Assembly (NCBI RefSeq): GCF_003073045.1
Contig: NC_037597.1
Coordinates: forward strand, 28,449,927-28,513,926
Direction: 5' to 3'
Length of the DNA: 64,000 nucleotides
Source: Pomacea canaliculata
Taxonomy: Eukaryota > Mollusca > Gastropoda > Architaenioglossa > Ampullariidae
Positions within the stretch are counted from its first letter, which is position 1, and the number at the start of each line of letters is the position of its first letter. Positions 14,201 to 26,200 of the stretch are shown piece by piece. The notes beneath the pieces were generated by a model. That model saw nothing but the letters and a program-made list of their open reading frames with translations, was not told the origin of the DNA and ran no database searches. The position numbers and the translations under genes were made by a program.

Positions 14201-17200
14201 AGTATACAGTGTAGTATACAATGTAGTCTATAGTGTAGTATACAGTGTAGTCTATAGTGTAGTATATAGTATATAGTGTAGTATATAATGTAGTATATAG
14301 TGTAGTATATAGTGTAGTATACAGTGTAGTCTATAGTGTAGTTTACAGTGTAGTATATAGTGTAGTATACAGTGTAGTATATAGTGTAGTGTAGTACATA
14401 GTGTAGTATATAGTATAGTACATAGTGACAGTCATGTGAACACAATGTACACTTTCCTGGCTGTAAATGTGTGACATCAAGTGGCTGTGATCAATTATAT
14501 GGCAACATAATCAACATAACAAATGCATGATACACGCCGCGATTACAAAAAGTATTTTTTTCAACTCCTTATCAAACCTACAGTCGCTGATCCTGAAGCA
14601 GGAATGGATGCAAGGGGTTAAAGGATGCGATTACAAACAACCGACACACGCACACCAACACACTAGATGTAGGCCTGTCTACAACCATCCTCAACACTCG
14701 GAGTCTACCAGCGACATAGACAAACTGTTGGAAACAGAAGGTGGACAAGCATCCTCTCCTGCTTCGTGTTGTAAATGTCGAAAGATATCGAAGAAAAATT
14801 ATTCGTGGATACTATGAGCTGTAAGGATGTGACCCTGGGTATAAGTGGTGTCGCACTGTTGCGAGCAGGATACAGTGTGCAGGAGAGATGCTACCTGAGT
14901 CACACACACTGACAAACACGACCACACGTACCAGCCAGCCGCCGCCGTAAGTGTCCATATCACACCACACTGTGACAGCTCTGTTGTTGTCTGGTAGCTG
15001 AATGGTGTAGACACCACTCTTTGCTCCTTTGTCGTTCCAGTCTACACATGTCCCTATTTGTACACAAACAAATCATTCCGCTCGTAAGCAATTGTTATAA
15101 AGGGCGAAGTGGAATTTCGTACAATGACGGAAACAATGGAGGACAAGTAGGGTAATAACCATGACAACTTCAATAGCTAATCATACAACAGTCAAGGTAA
15201 AGACTGAATCCCTCGGGCAAACTGTTTATATGTGCTTACAGTATACAGTTCACACTGCTCTGATACAAGACAGTCATACTTGCTGACCGCCGGTAACACT
15301 AGCCATCCCATAATTCTAGCTCTGTGTCTACTAGTATCTGACTGCCACGTGTACATATTCTTATTCCTCCTCCTATATGTCACTTCTTCCTCCTCTTCAT
15401 AGCCACTTCCTCCTCTAACCTTTACAATCAGTTTTGTTATAAAGTAATAAAGTGACAGTTAGTAACGACTTTCACGTAGAGTAGACAACAAAGATATGTG
15501 GTAGTGGCAGCTGCAATGTTCTTCATCGACACATTCCCCTCTGTGGTGCTCTAGTGTATTAACCCTTAAAGGGATACTAAAGGGTAGTGATAAGGCTGTG
15601 GCGACGGTCAAACGTTTCAAAACTATATTTAGTTACAATGACAGAGCACGAGAGCAATACAGGAGATATAAAGGATTCGTTTCTCACTTAATTACCACTT
15701 ATTAGCACTATGTCGGTTGCCGATGTTCATAAAAATCGAAAAAATCCAGTGAAATCGACCCTTGTGTCCTTCCGCCGAGTAGCTACGATAGCTTCCCGAG
15801 ATGAGTCAAGCAGACGAGTCTTTTGTGACGTCACAAACGACAGGAAGTGTCTGTGGTCATTGCTAGGCATAGTGATCGGTGGTGTCTCTTAGTTGGATTT
15901 GTGATCTCCAAAGTCATTAACTATCGAGATGGCCATGAATAATGTTCAATTTTACCAATTTGAACCACTTGCATCAGCTCACAATCGACTGAACATCCTC
16001 GGAGGACGAGGAAAATGTTGCAGCAGTCGAAGCACAAAGCAGGTACGTAGGACTATAGAAGTTAAGTCATACTGTGTGCACGGGAACAGAAAGTGAACGC
16101 ATGCTTTACCTTCAAGCACTTTAAATAAACATAATGCACTCAACTCTTTACACTGGCATTGTTGTTGACGAATTCACTTCGTAGTGTATTTAAAAAATAA
16201 AATTACATTTGGTATTAATTATTTCCTCACACACACCGGAATATTCACATTGTATATGATAATTTGGGTTTTAAGTGAACTTTCCTAAGGATAGTTTAAA
16301 AAATTAATAGTTTGAAATATCTGTATTTAAATATTTTAAACAGACTTTAATATAATACTATTTGCAGCCTTTTTGGGGGGATATAGTTTGAATAATTACA
16401 CTAATGACTTACTTTATAACAACGATGGATAGAATTCAAGCAGAGACGTTTGCTTTATATGTTATTATGCCTGTGCTTTTAACTTATATGTTTGTTGTTT
16501 AAATGTGTACTTACATAGATTCGCTTATCACAGTTTCAGACTGGTGCATTTGTGAGCATTGTGAGGAATGGCCACAACAAATGTTGAAGCATAAAAAAAT
16601 GTAGAGTAAAAGCTGAAAAGTGAATTGTCAAGAAAATGTTCCCTATACATCATGAAAATTGTTACATTTATCCAAATCCAGTTATTGGACACACTTCATA
16701 TCAGATGCATAAAATACTTTCATGTATCTGACATGAATTGTAAAATAAAATCTTCCCTTTGTTAACATTAATTTCTTTTATTTGTTCAAACTCAGGTATG
16801 GGACACACTTCATTTTTATGTCCAAAACAAATCTTGCATGGATCTGGCATTTTTATTTTACAAACATCATTTCTGAAATACTTGGTGCTGAATTTACCTT
16901 TCATTCTTTATTTTCTTACAAACTAATAATAATGCAAGGAAAACTGTGTGACAACTGATTTTTTTTCACATAATATACAGACATGTGGCTGAATCTTTTT
17001 ATTTCCTCAAGTTCCACTGCATGTGAATTTTTCATTTGATTGCTCTGTAAGCATTTAAAACAGTTTCAACAATGTATTTTGTCATAATTTTCTTAATTCT
17101 TGCACAGTTATGGATTCCAATAAACCAAGTGGACAATTTGAGATACATGTGTGTTTGTGTACATGTCAAAGGTTGAACATTTAGGAAGCCTAAAAGAGTG

Positions 17201-20200
17201 TGGCTGTGATGTCCAGGAGTAATGATGGCCACAGGAGCTGTCTTGGCATATGGTTATAAATTTGACTTCTATGTGACACTCATCTATAGTTGTGATAGTA
17301 GAGGGGTTGCTACACTGCCTGCAGACGCTCAGCAGCTCCTCCAACTTCTTTTTGTGAATGATAAATTTTCTTTCCAGGAAGGGATTTGTGCCCAGTTCAT
17401 CTTTCTGAGAATTCCTAGAGACAAATATCGAGACTAAAATCATATTTAAAACCATAAATCATTTTTATAGCTAAATATCAGCTTAAATTCTTGTGCTAGC
17501 ATGTTTCTGATATAAACTATCAAGTACTGACTGTTTGTTAGTAACTGCAATATAAACTTTGTTTACTGGTGCTCCTCGACTGCTGAATTATTCCACTCTG
17601 AGGTGTCATTTTTATTTTCTGACGCCCATATCAATATCAGGATCACACCTAGCAGACATTTATAGACACAATTTCCTTCTTTTTCATTTCATTATGAAAA
17701 AAATTTATCCACATAAAAATTTTACAAAGCCATATAACATTATTTTTTTATCTAAGTGTTTAAAACTGCACAACAAGTCGTTCCCAGATATTTTTGGCCT
17801 TGAATATCCTTATAAGAAGAAAATATCTGGCACAGTTTGTGGAATTCATGCCAATTTTAGATAAAAGAGATGTGTAATAGAGAAAAGAACTAAAAAGTGG
17901 CCATTACCTTTCAGGATTGGAGCTGAGATCTGGGTTTGTCTGGACCTCTTTATTTAAGCACAGTTGAACTGTTTGTTGTGACTGACTTGTTATAGTCTGA
18001 ACATTAAAGTTTTATAAAGTAATCATTCCACAAAACATTAAAACAATAATAAAACATGTATGATTATACCATGTGATCAAGCTATTATTATTTTTAATTC
18101 TTTACAGTATCCAACATAAAACACAATCATTAATATTACTCTAATTTTCAAATGTTGAAATATCAATTCTAACTTCCGTAGTGTACTGCACATAGATTTC
18201 ACTACTATTGTTGATAAGCTCATTATGTAGGAAATACCTTTCACATGAATTTTATTGTTTTTAGATTTCATAAACAAATAGGCTGTCTTTTCAAAAATAT
18301 GAATTTAAAAATATTTCATTTTATAAAAGCAAACAATGATTTTTAAAAAAATAATGTAACAAGTGACAGGATTTCAACAATCATTTCTTTTACACTTTCA
18401 GTTTGATGCTGACATTTTTCATTTATTATGCATGTACTATGAATTTTTACCTATTGAAACCCGCTTATTATAAGTACCACATAACACGTTTATTGTTTTA
18501 TAGATATGTACATTCTTTGATATATGTATATTGTAATGTTATCTACCAATAATGAAAAGTGCATTTTGTAAACACAGTAACAGTACATAGCACTGACACT
18601 GACCTGTTTATGCTGTGGTCGTTTGGCAAGTGAAACTCGTCTGTCAGATAGATCCTTCATTCTTTTTCGAGAAATTTCATTGTGTTGAAAAATGGTCGGA
18701 ATTGCATCTGGCAGAAGCTGTGCCTTGAAGGCCAAATCTAACTGTTCGGACATTTCGGGTCCGGCTAGTAAAGCACTGATCGTCAACAAAATGCTTGCAC
18801 AACACCTCCCACTCTCTGGGCTCCCAAACGTGTGGCATCGAGCCTTGTTATTGTATGACACACTCTTTTTGTAAGGCTCGATCTGTCTTTCGGAAAATGA
18901 TGACAATGTCGAATCTTTTCCCATTTTTTCGTGGCAATGGGGTGCAGGCATGGTTCGGTCTCACATGTAAACAATCCTACTGAAACGTCATAAGGTCACG
19001 TGACCGAGAACGAGAGTTCGTCGAAGCAGAGTCCGTGTAATTTCTCTTCTTAAACGCAACATTCTACTACAAACCTTCAACTTTTTTCACATGAACAGAC
19101 ATGAAAATAGATGAGATTCAAATTGATCCTACTATTTACGAGTTTCTAAGCAGTTTAATTTTCCCTTTAGTATCCCTTTAAAGTGATTAACCCAATGTAC
19201 CTGAGGTTCACTGCCATCTTACAACTATTTGAAAGGAAGAAAACCGTTAGCTAGTGGACATGAATAAACAGTGAAAGCTAAACTTTGTAAATCCGAAATA
19301 CTATGTCAACATTGAGATGACAGTTGTTTGATGAAAATAATTACTGTAAACAACTTACTAGAGTATCTTTACTGTAAGAAACACACAAACTGACGGTAGA
19401 CAACGTGTGGGACAAGCTGAGTACTACTCATAATTCTACTGCTTCTCACTTACTTGCAATAACACACTTTTTCTCGGTTTCATTAAAGTGTAATCCTGAA
19501 TGACATCGGCATCTGTGTGACAAACAATCGCTGTTCGGGTCTGGACAATCCACTTTTGTGTTACACAGTAAGTTGTACCAGGTATGGTGTGTGGCCAAAG
19601 TGGAGTTGCAGGATCTCTGGTAGTGGGTCCAGCCTGTACTCGTCTTAGGATACCAGTGTGAGGGAGACTCATGAGCGGTGACATTGTGAAGCCGACACAG
19701 ACCTCCATGGGCTGACACAGGAGGTAGAGAGAGAGACATAACTGAACATGATGCAAAACATTTTGAACACAGAAGAGTGAAAGCAAGTTATGTGAACATT
19801 TCACTAAAGGTTATTCTGTTACTGAAAGGTTTTCACCAAAAGGCGCGGTACGTAGTTGTATATTTGTGATTGTTTACTGTTGTCTTGCTAGGAGCTTGCC
19901 TGTCACACACTAGTTTGACAATAAGTATAAAGTGGACTGTTTTCTCCATTCCTGTTGTGCTCCCCCAGTTTTGTCAGTCCATGGTCCTGATGCTAGAGTC
20001 CTGGATGTCTTGTTGTCAGTGTCAGAGCTGCAGGGCGAGCTGAGGAGGTCTGGCACTTATCTATCATTAGCGATGACAATCCACTTTCCCACAAATAACA
20101 GTGTAGTTTCCTAGATCGTGTTCTCTTTATAAATATAAGTGTGACAAAATAACCACTATCCAAGTTCTAAATATTTCTAGATCGTTGTATTAGAGTTAAA

Positions 20201-23200
20201 GACTTTAAAATAGTCACAATACTTGTTTGTTGTTTACCTAAACCACTTGTCATTCAATGTTCATGCTACAACAACTGTATGCAAGGAGTGCCAGATAGAT
20301 AAAGGTTAGTTGCAAGGTGGCTAAAGTAAGAATAAATAACAATAATAAATGTGTGATGTGCATAGCTCATACTCACGCTCCTAAGTAGCCTGGTCTTAGC
20401 GATTGACAGAAGGAGACACGGACAGCAAAGGAACAGAAGGATGAACACGACTGATGACACATATAAACTAATGTAGGAAACACAAGGAGAAATCAGAGAA
20501 CAAGAACTGAGAGTGTCGGTAGTCAGTAGAGGAGGACGAGGAGGGAGAAAGGAGTGGTTGACAAAGGACAAGCATGATGTGGACTGTGTTAGTATTGCTC
20601 AAGGTGAGGTGTGTCTTCAGTGCAAAGTGAACAGATTCCATGATGGACAGGTGCGGAGGTAGAATAGAAGAGTTGTATTGTTTATCTGCACACAAGTAAA
20701 CATTCCGTGACCTGAAGAAGTCAAAGTAAGTCATTGTGTGGAGGGCTGAGTACCACAAACTGTGCAGGTAGCAATTGATATTAGCATCGGTTCATACCAT
20801 TGTTATGTATGTCTTTATGCTAGTGCACCTGCAACTGTTTGAACATCATTTTAGGCCAGTATACCAAAGAAAACAAGTTGATTGGTGGACGATTGAGCTA
20901 TTCTTCCATTTCTGACTTGTATTCAGTCCTAATTAAAGTGGAAGTCTGTAGTAAACACAGGAGTTTATCTCTGTATATGTGGTGTAGTACATTCACACTC
21001 ACTGCAGTAATAACTAGATAGTCGTGGGTTCACTGTGATTTGACCTTTACACTTTCTTCCTAAAGAAAGCAAGCAACTATCAAGTATTAATTAGCACATT
21101 AGCAATTTTATAATTCATGCAATTTCACACACTTTGTTTTATCCTAACTAAATGTATTCAGTATCTTTTGCATTCAAACATGTTTGTAGATTATGGCCCG
21201 TTAAGTATGCTCCTAAATGTTTGTTGTAGTCTTTATGTAGGCGTGTACTAATGGTAAAAATATACACAGACAACATATTTCAACATTGTTCCCATGTTTT
21301 ACGAGGTTTCCGTTGATTTTCTTGATGAAGCGTGCTATTAATAGAACACAGCGCAGGACACGTGAAGCAGACTTTAGCAGTTGTAGAGTGCACAGTCACC
21401 TGCCATCTCTAAGATCATGTTAGTATACCAATGTTTCAAGGCTTTTCCCGATACTAACCTCTGAAATCAAAGGTGAGGCAAGTCTTGTCAGCCTGGCACC
21501 TGTCCTTGCAGTCTTCCAGTCTGAGTCCATCCAAGCGTTCAAGGTAGTGTCGTCGTAGAGCGCTGTCAGGATACTCTGTAAAGCTGTCCTGCAACTCGTC
21601 TGTGCTGCAAGCTAATGTAAACAACTGTGGTCAGCAATTATTTACAGACTGTTTAAGTTGAAGTTAATTGTTCTACATTTTGACGCATTTCGAACAACAT
21701 CAATAATCAAGTGAATACATTTCCAGGTTTTTTTTAGGCCAACATGTTTTCTTTCATTCTTTCTTCCTTTTATTCAGTCTGTCTAAATGCGGCTATGTTG
21801 TTTTATAATTTATTCCTTTAAGAATGCGAAAATCACAGAAAAGCCCTTTCATCCCTAACTGTAACAAGCCGACAACAAAGACGAGTTTCTTGCTGTCAAG
21901 CACACCACACAGAACCATTGTCTACTCACTGCCAGAGCAAATATCGTAAGGTGTTGTGTAGAAGTAGCCAGCTTCACACCGACACAGATGTTGATAGCAC
22001 GCGGCGTGGGGCTGGTTGCAGTCGTCGTCTGTCGTGCAGTTTACATTGTGCCACGTCTTTAGCTCGCCTACAAGACAGTGATACTTGCTGACCGCCGGTA
22101 ACACTAGCCATCCCATAATTCTAGCTCTATTTTATAAGTATCTGACTGCCATGTGTACATATTCTTATTCTCCTTCTTAATGTCACTTGTACCTCCTCAT
22201 CTTCAAAGCCACTTCCTCCTCTAACCTTCACAATCAGTTTTTTCCTAAAGTAATAAAGTGACAGTTATAACGACTTTCACGTAGAGTAGATGTCACAAAC
22301 CTGCTGTGTATTTTGTTTAAATTTTTATTATTATTATTTAGTTAGGAAGGGGATAGGGAGAAGTAATTGGAAAGGGGAGGTTGAAACACCTATTACCGGG
22401 GCTGTCAGGGTCGACAGCTGATGCGTGCCGCGCCATATATGGATGGCCGGCCAGTCTTTTGTTTAATTAAGTAGGGAAAGAAAGATTGTTTTGTTGTTAG
22501 TTCCAACAAAAGAAAGAGTGTGGTAGTGTTTTGGGTGTGTGTGATTGGGTTTTATTCCTTGACGGAAGTGGGGAGAGGAAAGGTCCTTGGTGTTGTGTCC
22601 GGAGCGGACGAGGTTTTCTATTTGTAAACAAGTCTTGAACGACTTGTTGTGTAGTCCTGACTGGACTGTACAAATCCTGACAGATTTGTATCTTTACTTT
22701 ATGTACCACTGAACCTGTTGAGGTGAGTGTGCATCTTTGTGGATTTTTCGGTGAATGAGTATTTTTGATGATTTTTGGTGAGCCTGTGTATAATGTTGGA
22801 GAATGAGGAGAGTTTTGATGAGTGTGATATATTTGTGTATCTTTTATGAATAGGTTTAAATTTGCATTTGTTTAAAGAATTGTTTTTGTTTTATTTCTCC
22901 AGGTTTCTGTGTTTCTGTGGTTGTGTTTTTCTCTTCTGTTTCTATTCTTCATATGCGCCGGGAATTCTCCAGTGGAACTTTGTGTCACGCTTGACTGCTA
23001 GAGGATACTTGTGTCAGTGTCAAGTGGAAACTGTGTGCTGCCTTCAAGTGTAGATTTTTTGTGTTGTTTAAGTTGAGACTTTGGGAGGAACTTATTTGCA
23101 GCAGGAACATTAGATGTGTTGTGACCAGGAAAGTGTGTTGGAACTGTGGGCTTGGGAAATTAGGAATTGTTTTGTGTTGTGTTTCTCTTTTGATTTTTAA

Positions 23201-26200
23201 ATTATATTATATTTTTAAATTTGAAATTGTTGTCTGTGTTTTGATTTTATTTATATTCCTCGTCTGAAAGGCGCTGTAGAGTGCAGGTGAGAGTAGACAA
23301 CAAAGATATGAGGTAGTGGCAGCTGGAATGTTCTTCATCGATACATTCCCCTCTGTGGTGCACTAGTGCATTTACCCTTAACCCAATGTATCTGAGGTTA
23401 ATTGCCATCTTTCAGCTATTAGAACGGAAGAAAATGATAAGCTCGTGGCATAAATAAACAGTGAAAGCTAAACTTTGTAAATCTCAAATATTATGTCAAC
23501 ATTGAGATGACAGTTGTTTGATGAAAATAATTACTGTAAACAACTTACTAGAGTATCTTTACTGTAAGAAACACACAAACTGACAGTAGACAACTTGTGG
23601 GACAAGCTGAGTTCTACTCATAATTCTACTGCTTCTCACTTACTTGTAACAACACACTTCTTCTCAGTTTCATTGAACTTGAAGCCTGAACGACAGAGAC
23701 ATCGCCCTGACAAACAATCGCTGTTCGGGTCTGGACAATCTACTTTGGTGTTACACAGTAAGTTGTACCAGGTATGGTGTGTGGCCAAAGTGGAGTTGCA
23801 GGATCTCTGGTAGTGGGTCCAGCCTGTACTCGTCTTAGGATACCAGTGTGAGGGAGACTCATGAGCGGTGACATTGTGAAGCCGACACAGACCTCCATGG
23901 GCTGGCATGGGAGGTAGAGAGACAGAGACATAACTGAACATGATGCGAAACATTTTGAACAAAGAAGAGTGAAAGCAAGTTATGTGAACATTTCCCGAAA
24001 GATTATTCTGTTACATTAATGTGTTCAGCAAAAGGCGCGGTACGTAGTTGTTTATTTGTGATTGTTTACTGTTGTCTTGCTAGCACCATGCCTGTCACAC
24101 ACTAGTTTGACAATAATTATAAAGTGGAATGTTTTCTCCATTCCTGTTGTGCTCCCCCAGTGTTGTCAGTCCATGGTCCTGATGCTAGAGTCCTGGATGT
24201 CTTGTTGTCAGTGTCAGAGCTGCAGGGCGAGCTGAGGAGGTCTGGCACTTATCTATCATTAGCGATGACAATCCACTTTCTCACAAATGACAGTGTAGTT
24301 TCCCAGATCGTGTTCTCTTTATAAATATGAGATAAGTGTGACCAGATAACCACTCTCCAAGTTCTATATATTTCTAGATCGTTGGATTTGAGTTAAAGAC
24401 TTTTAAAAAGTTACGATACTTGTTTGTTGTTTACCTAAATCTAGTGGTTCTCAAAGTATTTCGGACCGCGGACCACTTTACTTAAGTAAAAAATATGGTG
24501 GACCACCAAAGCCTAAAAATCACTCTGTACTATGAATTTCAAATTTAAATTGCCGCATTAGTTTCATTACAATTCAAAACTAAATGTCCCTTTGTGACAG
24601 TAGTATAGTAATAAGTTGACATAGAACTACGTACCTCGTTATTTGTAATTAAAATGTTAATGCGAGGAATGCAGTTGTTTTTGACGAGATATTAGGGTGG
24701 TAATATCTGGATCAATGTTGGAAAGTTTCAGTCTCATGTCAGATTCCACGTTCAACCGACTTCTCTTGTTTGTTTTTAGTCCCACGAGAGTTGAACATCG
24801 AATCTCGCAGTAGTACGTTGTTGGAAATGGCAGTAGATGCTTCACAGCGATGTCAGCAAGTCCCCGGTACTCACATCGTACATGAAGCCAAAAGTCTGTC
24901 GAACATTTCTCAGCAAACAACACTTTTAGCGAACCACCCAAAGCAAGTTCCACAAGACTATCAACATCCCTTGAAGACAGTTTTGTACTGACTGTTCAGC
25001 TGCACTCATGTTTTCAAATGGATTTCTGATCCATTCAGATTTTGTCTCGGGCTCTGGAAAATAAATTCTGAATTGCTCACGCAGACCATGTAGGTGTGAT
25101 TTGAAGTTCGCAACAATCTGCTCATCAATTTCCTGCGGTGAAGTCACAAGAAAATCACTGAGGGTTGGGAACGAGTCAAATTCTCAACGATCGAGGCGAT
25201 GACATCACAGCCCCAATGTTATACACATAGCCTTTACTTTGCTTTGAACTTGACCGATTGTGACATGTCTGCTCATTCACACTGCTAACAATGTCCGCCA
25301 GCTACGCCAACTGACCAAGCCATGAACAGCCATGCATGCAATCCAAGTAGAAAGCTTGATTACACTCGCGCAAACAAATGTGAACCTCCTCGCGCAGTTC
25401 AAACAGACAAGTGAGCACTCTCCCACGCGACAACCAACGAACTTCTGTAAGAAAAAGAATCTTGGTGTGTTCACTTCCCATCTCTTCACATAAAGCTTTA
25501 AACGTGTAGTCAAGGCTTTGATCCTTCCCTTCATTGACACAGCACCACCAGTGCTGACACCGACACATGGCGTCCAGTCAACTTTGGTAATCACAATGTA
25601 ATTGTTCACAATCTTGAAAATGTCCTCTCCAGTTGTACTGGTCGGTACAGACTTGCAGAAAGGAAAGTCATCATGAACAGCGCCTAAGTATTCCTACCTG
25701 ACACATGCCAAAAGGTTTGCTTCGTTGGCTGTCAGTAGACTCATCAAGCTGAAGCGCCAAGTACTGACTTTGACATGTCTTGATAGCAGCTGACATTCCA
25801 CACTGTCAGCCATGGCTGTTATTCCACGTTTCACGGTATCGTTTGAAAGAGGGACTTTGTTGATGGCATTTGTAGCCTTTTCACCAAGCATGAGTTCTGT
25901 CATCAGTCTGGCAGCAGGTCTGGTCAAGTTCTCTGCAACAGTTGGTCTTTGCCGGTCTTGGCGATCAACAGCGAAGCTGTGTAGGATGCCTGTGTAGCCT
26001 CAGCGTTTACATCGCCAGAAGCAACAAGGTGCAGCACTCCCTTATTTTGTTGCAGCTCTTGAGGCTTATCAAAATATTGGCATTGCTTGGATTCAAAATG
26101 ACTTCAGGTTGGAGGGTTTCATTGCTCCATTGGCCAGAATTTCACAGCATAAAACACATTGCGGGTTAGGGACTTCTTTATCACCCGTCCAAAAAAATCC

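Larger units (their letters stand above)
15566..19181. mobile_element. Kolobok-type DNA transposon, 3.6 kb, TTAA target site
   Basis: Bounded by TTAA on both sides (15566-15569 and 19178-19181) with perfect 15-bp terminal inverted repeats AGGGATACTAAAGGG (15570-15584) and its complement (19163-19177). The related intron at 23369-23385 lacks the element. The minus strand carries a THAP-like DNA-binding domain near 18600-18965 and a cysteine/GH...W.SQP segment near 17120-17300, as in Kolobok transposases. The plus strand carries a P2RX7-like zinc-ribbon sequence at 15929-16605. TTAA target duplication plus THAP domain fits the Kolobok superfamily better than piggyBac. Frame breaks in the transposase suggest it is inactive. 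Confidence 0.82.
19182..22068 (-). repeat. Tandem duplication copy B (exons 2B, 3B, 4B)
   Basis: With 15264-15565 this forms the lower copy of the module. It aligns collinearly with 23290-24440, 26991-27055 and 27396-29160. Exons and introns are both highly similar, including intronic pieces such as the TGATGCTAGAGTCCTGGATG stretch near 19990 and 24180. High intron identity implies the duplication is recent compared with the older LINEs. The Kolobok-type element is present only here. Confidence 0.9.

Noticed and set aside
14074..14445. Long minus-strand open frame rich in tyrosine and isoleucine
   Set aside because: It is the 12-bp GTGTAGTATATA satellite read in frame; no independent coding signal.
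15192..15383. Minus-strand frame containing GWLVLPAVSKY, also at 22070-22116
   Set aside because: Intron sequence shared by the two duplication copies; not joined to exons and not resembling a protein.
15566..19181. piggyBac transposon, because of the TTAA site
   Set aside because: The coding remnants show a THAP domain and a GH..W.SQP segment, which fit Kolobok and not a DDE_Tnp_1_7 piggyBac transposase.
19932..20114. Open frame beginning MDCFLHSCCAPPV, repeated at 24124-24324
   Set aside because: Conserved only because it is intron sequence inside the tandem duplication; it resembles no protein and lies on the strand opposite the gene.
22629..22690. Possible hammerhead ribozyme in the unclassified repeat
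   Set aside because: A CTGATG word is present near 22419 but the GAAA core and three-stem arrangement are not.
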